Shown here: positions 44,849 through 53,816 of the stretch, piece by piece
Numbering within the stretch: position 1 is the first letter of the stretch
How the letters are laid out: every line of letters begins with the position of its first letter
NCBI GenBank assembly: GCA_023446155.1
Contig: JAEXIT010000004.1
Location: 496,001-560,000 of the forward strand
Source: Bacteroidota bacterium
GTDB lineage: Bacteria > Bacteroidota > Bacteroidia > Flavobacteriales > Flavobacteriaceae
DNA: 64,000 nucleotides
Reading direction: 5' to 3'
Position numbers and translations under genes: made by a program
Notes under the pieces: model-generated
What the model was told of the DNA's origin: nothing
Database searches by the model: none
The model's input: the letters and a program-made list of their open reading frames with translations, nothing else

Positions 44849-45757
44849 ATGAAAACAACAACATTACTGTCGGCATTACTTCTTTTACTAATTGTGAGTG
44901 CGAAAACGATGGCTCAGGTATCGCTAAAAACCGAATATTTTGGCTCGTCAGGCTATATCGATAACGACGGAAACAAGATGGAAAATGGCAAAGGTTCGGC
45001 AACGATATATAGCGGAAACATCAAGATCCCGATTTCGGTAAAAATGAGTAAAGATAGTCTTGTTTCGGCCTGGATGGTTGATATAGCAGGAACTCATGCT
45101 TCGCTTAACAATAAAAACATCAGTCAGGATTTGGTGCTGTCGAACATTACCAATCTTCAACTCTCACTGATTACGATCCGTCCCTTGAGTCCAAAATGGT
45201 CGCTTATCGCTTTTTTGGGCGCGGGAGTTTATACCAACGAAACTCAGATTTCAAGAGTAAACGGTAACAGCATTCTGGGGAGTGGAGGGATGCTGTTCGT
45301 TAAGAAAATCAATTCGAAATTAGATCTGGGAGGAGGACTTGCCCTGACGAATACATTGGGGTATCCGATGTTATTTCCGGCGCTCTATGTGAATTACAAT
45401 TCGGAAGGGAACTATACGTTCCGGGTTTCGATGATGAATGGATTCCAGGCAACTGCGGGATATAATTTCAACAAAAAAGCGGCTTTACATCTAATTGCAG
45501 AAATGAACGGTCAACTGGCGATGCTCCAAAAGGAAGGAAAGAATGTCATGTTTACCCATCAATATTTTGTAGCGGGTTTGAGGCCCGAATTGAAGCTAAG
45601 TAAACACATCAGCTTACCCATTACACTTGGCATAAATGCCATGCGTTCTGTTTATTTTAATGAGCGTACATTAAAAAGTCTTTTTAGCGATAAGACAACT
45701 AATTCGAAGTTCGATTTTTCATTGTATGCGGCTGCCGAAATAAAGTATAGATTCTAA
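44849..45757 (+). CDS. Outer-membrane beta-barrel protein (DUF6268-type)
   Basis: 302 residues with a signal peptide (MKTTTLLSALLLLLIVSAKT-MAQ). Alternating strands through the body (KWSLIAFLGAGVYTNE, KLDLGGGLALTNTLGY) and a C-terminal strand ending KYRF mark a small outer-membrane barrel of the DUF6268 kind. It is divergent from the LytS kinase and followed after 3 bp by the TonB-plug barrel gene, so both are one operon. Role unknown; likely the regulated target of the two-component pair. Confidence 0.75.
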   Translation: MKTTTLLSALLLLLIVSAKTMAQVSLKTEYFGSSGYIDNDGNKMENGKGSATIYSGNIKIPISVKMSKDSLVSAWMVDIAGTHASLNNKNISQDLVLSNITNLQLSLITIRPLSPKWSLIAFLGAGVYTNETQISRVNGNSILGSGGMLFVKKINSKLDLGGGLALTNTLGYPMLFPALYVNYNSEGNYTFRVSMMNGFQATAGYNFNKKAALHLIAEMNGQLAMLQKEGKNVMFTHQYFVAGLRPELKLSKHISLPITLGINAMRSVYFNERTLKSLFSDKTTNSKFDFSLYAAAEIKYRF

Positions 45758-45760
45758 AGC

Positions 45761-47944
45761 ATGAGTAAGATGAAAAAAATCAACTTTGTTATAATAGCCT
45801 TTTTGTTTTCTTTGAAATTTTATGCACAGGAAATCAGCAGCGATTCTTTACTTACTGGAAACTATTCGTTAAAAGAAGTGGTTATTTTTGGTGCCAACCG
45901 ACAATATGTCAAAGTAACACCGGAGAAAACCACGATTGATGTAAAAAATAATCCCTTGTTAAATAGTGGTACCAGTATGGATGCTGTAAAACGAGTTCCA
46001 GGCGTAATTACTAACCCGTTGAACGGTTTGTTGTTAAACGGAAAAGAAGTAACGATCTACATCGATGGTAGTCCAAGTGCTTTTTCGGGTGTCGATTTGC
46101 AAAATTATCTGGCTACACTGCCGGCAACAGCCATCGATAAAATAGAATTAATTTCCAACCCGGGAGCTTCTTTTGAGGCCGGTTCCAGCGGTACTGTCAT
46201 TAATATCCTAACGAATTCCAAAAGAAAGAAAGGTATCAATGCCAGTTTAAATCTGAATTATGGTTTTAATAAATACCAAAAGCCAAGTCCACAGCTGGTA
46301 TTGAACGGTAGAGAAAATGATTGGAGTTGGCAAACTTTATTGGGTTATAGTTATGCCGAAAGCGAAGTATTTATGGCGAACGATCAGACTTTTACAGCGT
46401 CAATGCCGCAGGTAAAATTAAAGCAGACAAATCTTATTGCGATGACTAATAGCAACTTTTATTTCAGAGTTGGAACCGGGTATAAGCTGACTCCAAAGTC
46501 GGATTTGTTGTTTAATTATAATGGCGTTTTTACCAATGACAGAGATAAATTTGATATGTCAACCACAGGCAATGGTATTGATTATAGGAACAAGGGAGGG
46601 AGCAAGAAGGTCAATAACAATCACGAAATCAGTTTACAATTCAAAACCAGATTAGACACTTTAGGAAGCAATTTAAGCATTGTGGCTTTCAGAAATATAT
46701 TTAATAAAGAAATGAATACCAACGCAATAGACAACCGGGAGGTTTTGAATAATGGTTTGGGAAATTTCAAATTAAATAACAACTATATAAAGTTTGATTT
46801 TGAAATTCCTTCCCGGCAATACGATTTCTTTATCCATACGGGAGGGAAATACAATTCCATACAGGTTGATAATCTCGGGGTTTTCAATACCAATAATGCA
46901 CTTGAAACTATTAATTTTGATTATCGTGAAAGTAACTTTGCTTTTTACACATCGGTAGCAAAGAAAATTAAAAAATTAACCCTGACGGGTGGAGTTCGCT
47001 TTGAAGATTTTTCAATAAATCGTATTGCCAGTACACTGTCAACTCCAATACGATTTCGAAATACTAACTTTTTCCCCAATGTAAATGCGGCCTACGATTT
47101 CAATGAAAATATGAATGCTTCAGTATCCTATTCCCGGAAAATAAATCAGCCCAGTTATTATAGTTTGGATCCCAATAACTCAGCGGGTTTTGATCAATAC
47201 AATCAGTCGCAAGGAAATCCTTTTTTGAACCCGACTTTCAATGATAACTATGAATTTAAAGTTGCCGCCTTTGAACTTGTTTCTCTGGGAGTCAATTACA
47301 CACAGTCAAAAGGTAGTAATCAGATTGTATTTAATGCTCCCTCGGACGGACAGATTGTAAGCCGACAAACTTTTCAGCAGTTTGAAGAATTCAATACCTG
47401 GAGTGCGGCTGTATCCTTTCCAATCGTATTGGATTGGTTCTTTAAAAGCAATGGAGAAGAAAATAATGGTAGGCTGGATCTGAGTAAAGTGAATCATATT
47501 TTTTTTAATGTAAACTATAGCAAATCGGAAATAAAGGGATTTCAGTTTCCTTTTGAAAACAAAGCCATTATCAATTGTTCTGCTCAGGCTCAAATGCAAT
47601 TGCCGGGTCAGATTAAGGGTACAGCAGGTTATTCTATTTTGACAAAAGGGACATGGCAGATTTATGAGATAAGCAAACCTGTACAACAATTTGACCTTGC
47701 ATTCAGTAAGAATTTTTGGAATAATAATATAAAAGTAGGCTTGTCAGTGACGGACTCGTTTAACACGAATAATGTAAATGCAGTGATTGCAGGGCAGCAT
47801 TTGAATACAAATTTTTATAAGAAAGAAGATTCAAGAGCATTTAGGGTTTCATTGACCTATAATTTTGGAAACTTAAAATTGTCGAATGTCAGTACAAAGA
47901 TCGAAAACGAAAAAATAGAATTGGATACGGGGTTAATTAAATAG
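45761..47944 (+). CDS. TonB-plug outer-membrane beta-barrel protein
   Basis: 727 residues with a signal peptide (INFVIIAFLFSLKFYAQ). No carboxypeptidase-like N-terminal domain. A plug domain spans about residues 30-145 (LKEVVIFGANRQYVKVTPEK, GTSMDAVKRVPGVITNPLNG, YIDGSPSAFSGVDLQNYLAT), followed by an OMP_b-brl_3-type barrel with conserved YSRKINQPSYYSLDPNNSAG and NPFLNPTFNDNYEFKV. Such proteins are often found with LytTR systems and with peptide clusters in Bacteroidota. Probable role is passage of a peptide or ligand across the outer membrane; inferred. Confidence 0.85.
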   Translation: MSKMKKINFVIIAFLFSLKFYAQEISSDSLLTGNYSLKEVVIFGANRQYVKVTPEKTTIDVKNNPLLNSGTSMDAVKRVPGVITNPLNGLLLNGKEVTIYIDGSPSAFSGVDLQNYLATLPATAIDKIELISNPGASFEAGSSGTVINILTNSKRKKGINASLNLNYGFNKYQKPSPQLVLNGRENDWSWQTLLGYSYAESEVFMANDQTFTASMPQVKLKQTNLIAMTNSNFYFRVGTGYKLTPKSDLLFNYNGVFTNDRDKFDMSTTGNGIDYRNKGGSKKVNNNHEISLQFKTRLDTLGSNLSIVAFRNIFNKEMNTNAIDNREVLNNGLGNFKLNNNYIKFDFEIPSRQYDFFIHTGGKYNSIQVDNLGVFNTNNALETINFDYRESNFAFYTSVAKKIKKLTLTGGVRFEDFSINRIASTLSTPIRFRNTNFFPNVNAAYDFNENMNASVSYSRKINQPSYYSLDPNNSAGFDQYNQSQGNPFLNPTFNDNYEFKVAAFELVSLGVNYTQSKGSNQIVFNAPSDGQIVSRQTFQQFEEFNTWSAAVSFPIVLDWFFKSNGEENNGRLDLSKVNHIFFNVNYSKSEIKGFQFPFENKAIINCSAQAQMQLPGQIKGTAGYSILTKGTWQIYEISKPVQQFDLAFSKNFWNNNIKVGLSVTDSFNTNNVNAVIAGQHLNTNFYKKEDSRAFRVSLTYNFGNLKLSNVSTKIENEKIELDTGLIK

Positions 47945-48017
47945 TTAATGCATCACAACATTATTTGCATATACATATTTGAACATAGTACAGCCAAACA
48001 CCACCTATAAAAATAAT

Positions 48018-48042
48018 GAAACCCTGAATTTCAGGTTTTTTT
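48018..48042 (+). terminator. Terminator of the barrel operon
   Basis: AACCCTGAATTTCAGGTTTTTTTT, a short stem (CCTGA/TCAGG) with a strong T tract, about 75 bp after the stop at 47944. Confidence 0.7.
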
Positions 48043-48149
48043 TATACTATGTTTTTACGTATACCGCTACGAAATTGGCTGCTCCTTAAAGGAACGTTAA
48101 AAGCGTTTTTATTTTAAAAATAAACCGATTTCGTCTAAACAAAATTCCT

Positions 48150-48157
48150 TAATTTTG
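48150..48157 (+). promoter_or_regulatory. -7 box of lpd
   Basis: TAATTTTG fits TAnnTTTG, 40 bp before the ATG at 48198. A weak -33 match (TTTC near 48129) has a 17 bp spacer. Confidence 0.4.
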
Positions 48158-48197
48158 TAATGAAATTTTTAAAAACACAACATAATATAATTATACT

Positions 48198-49601
48198 ATG
48201 AGTTCATTTGACGTAGTTATTATTGGTTCGGGTCCTGGAGGCTATGTAGCGGCAATCCGTTGCGCTCAATTAGGCATGAAAACGGCCATTATCGAAAAAT
48301 ATTCCACTTTAGGAGGTACTTGTTTAAATGTTGGATGTATCCCGTCTAAAGCGATGTTGGCTTCTTCCCACCATTTCGAAGAAATTTCTCATTTTGCCGA
48401 TCACGGTATCGAAGTAAGCGGTGAGGTGAAAGTGAACCTTGAAAAAATGGTGGCTCGTAAAAAAGCTGTTGTTGATCAAACTGCCGGAGGGGTGAAATAC
48501 CTGATGGATAAAAATAAAATTACCGTATTCGAAGGTGTAGGTGCTTTTGAAAGTGCTACGACTATCTCGATTACGAAAAAAGACGGTTCGGTTGAAAAAA
48601 TCGAAGCAAAAAATACCATTATTGCTACCGGTTCTAAACCATCTTCTTTACCTTTTATCAAAATTGATAAAGAAAGAATTATTACATCTACTGAAGCATT
48701 GGAATTAAAAGAAGTTCCAAAACACTTGGTGATCATCGGTGGTGGTGTGATCGGGTTGGAGTTAGGTCAGGTGTATTTACGTCTTGGCGCTCAGGTTTCT
48801 GTGGTGGAATTTATGGATCGTATCATTCCGGGGATGGATGCTGGCTTGTCTAAAGAATTGACAAAAGTGTTGAAAAAACAAGGAATGAAATTCTATACGT
48901 CACACAAAGTTCAGGCGGTGGATCGTAACGGAGATGTGGTAACAGTAAAAGCGGAGAACGCTAAAGGTGAAGTGATCACTCTTGAAGGTGACTACGCGTT
49001 GATTTCTGTAGGGCGTCGTCCATATACAGAAGGATTAAACGCTGATAAAGCCGGTGTGAAAATCACTGAAAGAGGTCAGATTGAAGTAAATGATCATTTA
49101 CAAACAACGGCTTCCAATATTTATGCAATTGGTGACGTAGTTCGCGGAGCGATGTTGGCACACAAAGCGGAGGAAGAAGGTGTGGTTGTAGCGGAATTCC
49201 TTGCAGGTCAGAAACCACATATCGATTATAACCTAATCCCAGGAGTGGTTTATACCTGGCCGGAAGTAGCTGCTGTTGGTAAAACGGAAGAGCAGTTAAA
49301 AGAAGCTGGTGTAGCGTACAAATCGGGAAGTTTTCCATTCAAAGCGTTAGGACGTGCTCGTGCCGGAGGGGATACCGACGGATTTGTAAAAATTCTGGCC
49401 GATGCGAAAACGGATGAAGTTTTAGGTGTACATATGATTGGACCGCGTTGTGCGGATTTAATCGCGGAAGCGGTTACGGCTATGGAATTCAAAGCTTCGG
49501 CGGAAGATATTTCCAGAATGTCGCATGCACACCCAACATTTGCAGAAGCCATCAAAGAAGCGGCTTTAGCCGCTACCGATAACAGAGCATTACACGTGTA
49601 A
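48198..49601 (+). CDS. lpdA: Dihydrolipoyl dehydrogenase
   Basis: 467 residues, full length. FAD site VVIIGSGPGGYVAAIR, redox disulfide GGTCLNVGCIPSKAM, NAD site VIIGGGVIGLELGQVYLRLG, second FAD motif IYAIGDVVRGAMLAHKAEEE, and the catalytic His-Glu pair in HAHPTFAEAIKEAAL. It reoxidises lipoamide in 2-oxoacid dehydrogenase and glycine-cleavage complexes. Isolated from E1/E2 genes here and transcribed alone between two terminators, separating the two peptide loci. Confidence 0.96.
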   Translation: MSSFDVVIIGSGPGGYVAAIRCAQLGMKTAIIEKYSTLGGTCLNVGCIPSKAMLASSHHFEEISHFADHGIEVSGEVKVNLEKMVARKKAVVDQTAGGVKYLMDKNKITVFEGVGAFESATTISITKKDGSVEKIEAKNTIIATGSKPSSLPFIKIDKERIITSTEALELKEVPKHLVIIGGGVIGLELGQVYLRLGAQVSVVEFMDRIIPGMDAGLSKELTKVLKKQGMKFYTSHKVQAVDRNGDVVTVKAENAKGEVITLEGDYALISVGRRPYTEGLNADKAGVKITERGQIEVNDHLQTTASNIYAIGDVVRGAMLAHKAEEEGVVVAEFLAGQKPHIDYNLIPGVVYTWPEVAAVGKTEEQLKEAGVAYKSGSFPFKALGRARAGGDTDGFVKILADAKTDEVLGVHMIGPRCADLIAEAVTAMEFKASAEDISRMSHAHPTFAEAIKEAALAATDNRALHV

Positions 49602-49622
49602 TTTTCTAAATCAGATATAGTA

Positions 49623-49654
49623 AAAGCCCCGATGAATTTATCATCGGGGCTTTT
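49623..49654 (+). terminator. Terminator after lpd
   Basis: AAAAGCCCCGATGA-loop-TCATCGGGGCTTTT, a GC-rich 14 bp stem with A and T tracts. It may also stop transcripts of the - strand ABC exporter gene, which ends at 49782. Confidence 0.9.
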
Positions 49655-49781
49655 CTTTAAGGTTATATATAATTTATTTTGACTGTTTTTAAATGAAATT
49701 AATTTGAAAAATAAATGTACTGGATTTAAAATGTAAATACAATGATTGTGATTCCGATTTCTAAAAAATCCTTTATCAGAT

Positions 49782-52040
49782 CTATTCTTCAACAGCTACT
49801 ATACGTGTATCTTGTTTTTTAAGTCCTGGTTTAATAATTAACATCCTAGTTCTAACTGATTTCTGATAAGATTGTAATATTCTTTTTTTTTTGGCTATCA
49901 GTTCATTATGATTCCCGTGTTCTACGATTCTACCGTTTTTTAAGACGATAATTTGATCGGCATTTTTCACTGTAGAAAGTCTATGTGCAATAATGAGAAC
50001 TGTTTTTTCTTTAAAAAATGACTGTAGATTGTGATGTATTATGCTTTCATTTTTAGCGTCTAAAGAGGAGGTAGCCTCATCAAAAAAGATATAATGCGGG
50101 TTTTTATATACTGCCCGGGCAATTAAAATTCGTTGTTTCTGACCTCCTGAGATACTGTTCCCTACAGCACCTATTTTGGTTTTAAGACCTAAAGGCAAAC
50201 TATCTATAAAAGATCCTATATTGGCTATTTTTACTGCATGATTTAAATTTTTTAAATTGATAACCTTATCTCCCATAGCAATATTCCGTTCTATTGTATC
50301 AGAAAAAAGATAACCGTCTTGCATGACTATGCCGCAATTTTCCCGGATACTTTTAGGTGATAATGTTAAAATATTTTCACCATTATAGAAGATGCTACCT
50401 TTAACAGGATTATAAAATCGCAAAAGAAGTTTCATTAATGTTGTTTTACCACTTCCGCTTGCGCCTACAATAGCAGTAATTTTGTTACTAGGTATTTGAA
50501 TATCAATATTTTGAAGTATTTGTGGAGATTTTATCCCTTCATATTGGAAAGAAACTTTTTTTAATTGTATTCCGGTTTGTATTTCGTTTTCTTGCGGCTT
50601 ACTTTTTGGTATTAACAAATTCAAATACTCTTGTTCTTCTTCCTGATGATTTTGTATTTCATTAAGTCTGGAAAGGCTTAGCTTTGCATCTTGTAAAGAA
50701 CGAAAAAAGGAGATTAATTGATTTACAGGAGAATTCATTTGTCCAATAATATATGAAACACTTAATAATGCTCCCAATGTCATTTTTTCATTTACAACCA
50801 AGTATGCCGAAAGGAAAGTAACCACAATATTTTTTAGTTGATTGATGAATTCAAATCCGGATAGTTGTATCTGATCAAGTTTAAGGATACGGATATTAAT
50901 TTTAAATAATTTTTGCTGAATATTTTCCCATTCACTTCTTTTAAAGTCTTCAAAATGATTCAGTTTCATTTCGGAAATACCATTGATGATTTCGTAAATT
51001 GTTTCCTGATTTTCACTTCGCTGTTGAAAACGGAAATAGTCCAGAATCTTTATTTTTTTCATCCAATACAAAGACCACAGGATTGAAAAGAGCGTTAAAG
51101 TGATATAAATTATCAGTATCCTGAGGTCATAATACCAAAGCACACCGAAAAATACTGAAAATGTAAGAGCTGAAAAAAATGTTAAAAGGATATGAGAGGA
51201 GAGGAAATTTTCGATACGTTCGTGGTCTTGGATACGTTGGTTAAAGTCACCCATTAATTTCGTATCAAAAAAACGGATAGGAAGTCTTAATAGCTTTCTA
51301 AGAAAATCCGAGATTATCTGAATGTTGATTTTAGTTCCTACTATTAACATAATCCAATCCCGAAAGATATTAAAGATTATATTTCCAAGGAAAAATGCAA
51401 GTTGAGCGATTAAAATATATGTAATTACAGAAAGATTTTTTTTACTCACTCCATCATCCATCAGTTTTTGAGTGAGAATAGGAAATACCAATGTTGTTAC
51501 AGTGCCTAAAAGCAGGAGTAAAAACAATTGAAGCAGCTGTTTTTTATATGGATTCAGGTAATTTAATAAGTGCTTTATCGAAAGTTTTTCTTCTTTTGGT
51601 GGAATTTGTTGATAAAATGCTTCTTGAGGCTCTAAAAAAAGTGCCACACCTTTTTCTACATTTGAAAGCCAGGATTTTTTAAATTGATCCTTTGATAAAG
51701 TGATAAAACCGTGTCCGGGATCGGCAATTTTATAAATAATTTTTCCTGTAAAGATACTTTTAGAAATGTTATAGAGTACAACAAAATGATTCTGGTTCCA
51801 GTGAAGAATACATGGTAAAAGTTCTTTATCCAGATTTTCAGGATGTAACTTTCCTGCTATAGTTTTAAAGCCTATTTTTTCTGCTGCAGCACTGATTCCT
51901 AATAAGGAGACACCTTCACGAGTGATAAAGCTTTTCTCTCTTAAATAGTGTAGTCCAAAGTTTTTACCATAATGTGATGCTATCATGGCAAGACAGGCAG
52001 GGCCACAATCCATTTGGTCGTGTTGTGGTTGTAGTCTCAT
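49782..52040 (-). CDS. C39-peptidase ABC exporter (bacteriocin/RiPP type)
   Basis: 752 residues. N-terminal C39 peptidase: catalytic Cys in QMDCGPACLAMIASHYG, His in HWNQNHFVVLY, Asp in YKIADPGHGF. Membrane domain of about six helices, residues 165-440 (QLFLLLLLGTVTTLVFPILT). ATPase domain: Walker A GASGSGKTT near residue 527, signature ISGGQKQRI near 630, Walker B YIFFDEATSSLD near 650. It cuts leaders after a double-Gly-type site and exports the core across the inner membrane. The nearest GG leader is the precursor at 53517-53711 in the same operon. AT content is well above that of lpd beside it. Confidence 0.93.
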   Translation of the reverse strand: MRLQPQHDQMDCGPACLAMIASHYGKNFGLHYLREKSFITREGVSLLGISAAAEKIGFKTIAGKLHPENLDKELLPCILHWNQNHFVVLYNISKSIFTGKIIYKIADPGHGFITLSKDQFKKSWLSNVEKGVALFLEPQEAFYQQIPPKEEKLSIKHLLNYLNPYKKQLLQLFLLLLLGTVTTLVFPILTQKLMDDGVSKKNLSVITYILIAQLAFFLGNIIFNIFRDWIMLIVGTKINIQIISDFLRKLLRLPIRFFDTKLMGDFNQRIQDHERIENFLSSHILLTFFSALTFSVFFGVLWYYDLRILIIYITLTLFSILWSLYWMKKIKILDYFRFQQRSENQETIYEIINGISEMKLNHFEDFKRSEWENIQQKLFKINIRILKLDQIQLSGFEFINQLKNIVVTFLSAYLVVNEKMTLGALLSVSYIIGQMNSPVNQLISFFRSLQDAKLSLSRLNEIQNHQEEEQEYLNLLIPKSKPQENEIQTGIQLKKVSFQYEGIKSPQILQNIDIQIPSNKITAIVGASGSGKTTLMKLLLRFYNPVKGSIFYNGENILTLSPKSIRENCGIVMQDGYLFSDTIERNIAMGDKVINLKNLNHAVKIANIGSFIDSLPLGLKTKIGAVGNSISGGQKQRILIARAVYKNPHYIFFDEATSSLDAKNESIIHHNLQSFFKEKTVLIIAHRLSTVKNADQIIVLKNGRIVEHGNHNELIAKKKRILQSYQKSVRTRMLIIKPGLKKQDTRIVAVEE

Positions 52041-52139
52041 GAAAATTTAAATAAATTTTGTATTAACAATGATTAATCTGATGAAAGAGTGTAGTATGTT
52101 AATCAATGTGTTACGTTTTAAAAAAATGAAGCATTTTTA

Positions 52140-53444
52140 TTACCAGTGATACAATCTGGAATAAAATATATCTTTAACAATGTCCAGTTTGTTATTTTCA
52201 TCAAATTGGTGAATGCAGTAATCCGTATTTTCATTTTCCATTCTATGTTGTGAACATCCTCCGTTGCATACCGGAAGTATTTTACAATCCAAACAGGGTT
52301 TATTTTTAAACCGGGTATCATAAATCCTTTTAGTATATTTTTCATTCCACTCCGGAATACCGTTGGATTTTAAAACCCCTTCTTTATTTTCACGCGTATA
52401 ATCCCGAGCGGTACATTTATAGAGATCTCCATTGTAATTTATCGTTATATGATTGGCTTTATCGGCATAACATGAATTATAAATAGTTATATTACTTTCG
52501 TATAGATAAGAAGATTTAAATCCATTATTCCTAAAATGTTCTACAGTTTTAGTAATGTCACCTCTAAAATTTTTTTCTTCTTGCCAGACTTTATGAAAAG
52601 AGAAATTCAAATACGTTTTCATTTCATTGTCAATATCAAAAAAATCATTTTGTATTTTTTCAAGTTCATTTAGTGTTTCTTCAGAAATATTTATCCTTAC
52701 AATCACATAAAATTGATTTTTTAAACATAGCTTTATATTAAAAACGATTTTGTCATAGGAGCCTTTGTTGTCCGAAATAAATCGTACTTTATTATGCCGA
52801 TTTCGATGTCCGTCAAGAGTGATTTGAAATGTTTTAACACCAAATTTTTTACAATCGTTTAACATACTCTGATTAATTAAGAGTCCATTAGTTGTGAAGC
52901 CGGAAATAAAATTAATTCCACTTTGAGAGAACTTAGAATAAATGTTTTTTAATAATGGCAAAACGGTTTTTTCATAATGCAACAAAGGTTCGCCTCCAAA
53001 CCATTGTAAATTAAATGTTTTTAATTGTTCTCTTTTTTTGTCTAAAATCTGATCTATTAAATTTGTAATACTTTGGATGGTGGTTTTGCCCATCTTCGAA
53101 TCTTTAATGTGTGTTTCATAACAATACCAACATTTAAAATTACAATTCATAGTCGGGATAATTGTGATTTCAAAAAGGGTATTATCAAAATCGGTTTGAT
53201 AGCTGATTTTTTCTATTTTTTCAAATTCATTTATCGAAGTGGCTACAATAAATCCCTTTAATTCAAGCGTATCAAATAAGATAGGGTGAAGCTTCTTTAA
53301 ATCGTTTATTTTTCCTTCATCTGCGCTGGCTTTAAATAAATCGTAAAGAAATGGTTCCAGCAGTAGAAAATTATCACTAATAGTATTGTATGCAATAATT
53401 TTATTCTCGTGGGGGAAAAATATATTGTAATAGCTTTCTTTCAT
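52140..53444 (-). CDS. Radical SAM/SPASM peptide maturase
   Basis: 434 residues. Residues 1-85 could be a peptide-recognition domain. The radical SAM cluster is TIIPTMNCNFKCWYCYETH (CxxxCxxC, near residue 101). The partial barrel has NLQWFGGEPLL, the usual GGEP motif for SAM binding. The SPASM C-terminus holds further cluster ligands: SCYADKANH, DLYKCTARDY and CLDCKILPVCNGGCSQHR, then YC. Such enzymes install thioether or C-C crosslinks in RiPP precursors. The substrate is most likely the peptide encoded 72 bp upstream. The exact bond cannot be inferred. Confidence 0.9.
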   Translation of the reverse strand: MKESYYNIFFPHENKIIAYNTISDNFLLLEPFLYDLFKASADEGKINDLKKLHPILFDTLELKGFIVATSINEFEKIEKISYQTDFDNTLFEITIIPTMNCNFKCWYCYETHIKDSKMGKTTIQSITNLIDQILDKKREQLKTFNLQWFGGEPLLHYEKTVLPLLKNIYSKFSQSGINFISGFTTNGLLINQSMLNDCKKFGVKTFQITLDGHRNRHNKVRFISDNKGSYDKIVFNIKLCLKNQFYVIVRINISEETLNELEKIQNDFFDIDNEMKTYLNFSFHKVWQEEKNFRGDITKTVEHFRNNGFKSSYLYESNITIYNSCYADKANHITINYNGDLYKCTARDYTRENKEGVLKSNGIPEWNEKYTKRIYDTRFKNKPCLDCKILPVCNGGCSQHRMENENTDYCIHQFDENNKLDIVKDIFYSRLYHW

Positions 53445-53465
53445 TTAAATTATAAATAAGAGATT

Positions 53466-53500
53466 AAAAGAGGCTGTAATTTATTACGAAAACAGCCTCT
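53466..53500 (-). terminator. Attenuator between precursor and maturase genes
   Basis: On the - strand AGAGGCTGT, a 14-base loop and ACAGCCTCT form a 9 bp perfect stem followed by TTTTA. It lies 16 bp after the precursor stop and 22 bp before the maturase start. A leaky stop here would keep precursor mRNA in excess over enzyme mRNA, as in many RiPP operons. Confidence 0.65.
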
Positions 53501-53516
53501 GGTGTACATGATTATT

Positions 53517-53711
53517 CTAGAATCTTTTTGGTTTGCAGTAGTTGTTACAACCACATTGGAAATAATTTTGAGTATGGGGCGGATCTGTTTTACTGTCATT
53601 TGAAAATGGTTCTAAAACAGCAAATCCACCTTTTAAATGTCCTTTTTCTGTTTCTTTTAAAGTTTCCATTTTTTTAACTAACTCTTGAAATTTTTTATTT
53701 TTTAGTTCCAT
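53517..53711 (-). CDS. RiPP precursor peptide with GG leader
   Basis: 64 residues. Leader (residues 1-28) is charged and helical: MELKNKKFQELVKKMETLKE-TEKGHLKGG, with the double-Gly motif at 27-28. The core of 36 residues is FAVLEPFSNDSKTDPPHTQN, then a YFQCGCNNYCKPKRF end with three Cys. The pattern fits the Bacteroidota GG-leader precursors next to radical SAM/SPASM enzymes. Hairpins lie on both sides of the gene. It differs from the four peptides at 42.0-42.9 kb in leader and core. Confidence 0.82.
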   Translation of the reverse strand: MELKNKKFQELVKKMETLKETEKGHLKGGFAVLEPFSNDSKTDPPHTQNYFQCGCNNYCKPKRF

Positions 53712-53774
53712 TTTTGTTAAATATTTAAAAATTTAAAATTATTTTTTTGCTTTAATGAAAGCGATATTTAGTTG

Positions 53775-53806
53775 CTTACGACTATATTGCGCACTATAGT
53801 TGTAAG
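53775..53806 (-). promoter_or_regulatory. Intercistronic hairpin upstream of the precursor
   Basis: CTTACAACTATA, an 8-base loop and TATAGTCGTAAG: a 12 bp stem with one mismatch, starting 11 bases after the barrel-gene stop. No T tract follows, so it is not a classic terminator. It could be an operator, an mRNA-stabilising 5' hairpin after processing, or a weak attenuator. Confidence 0.5.
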
Positions 53807-53816
53807 TATAACTACT

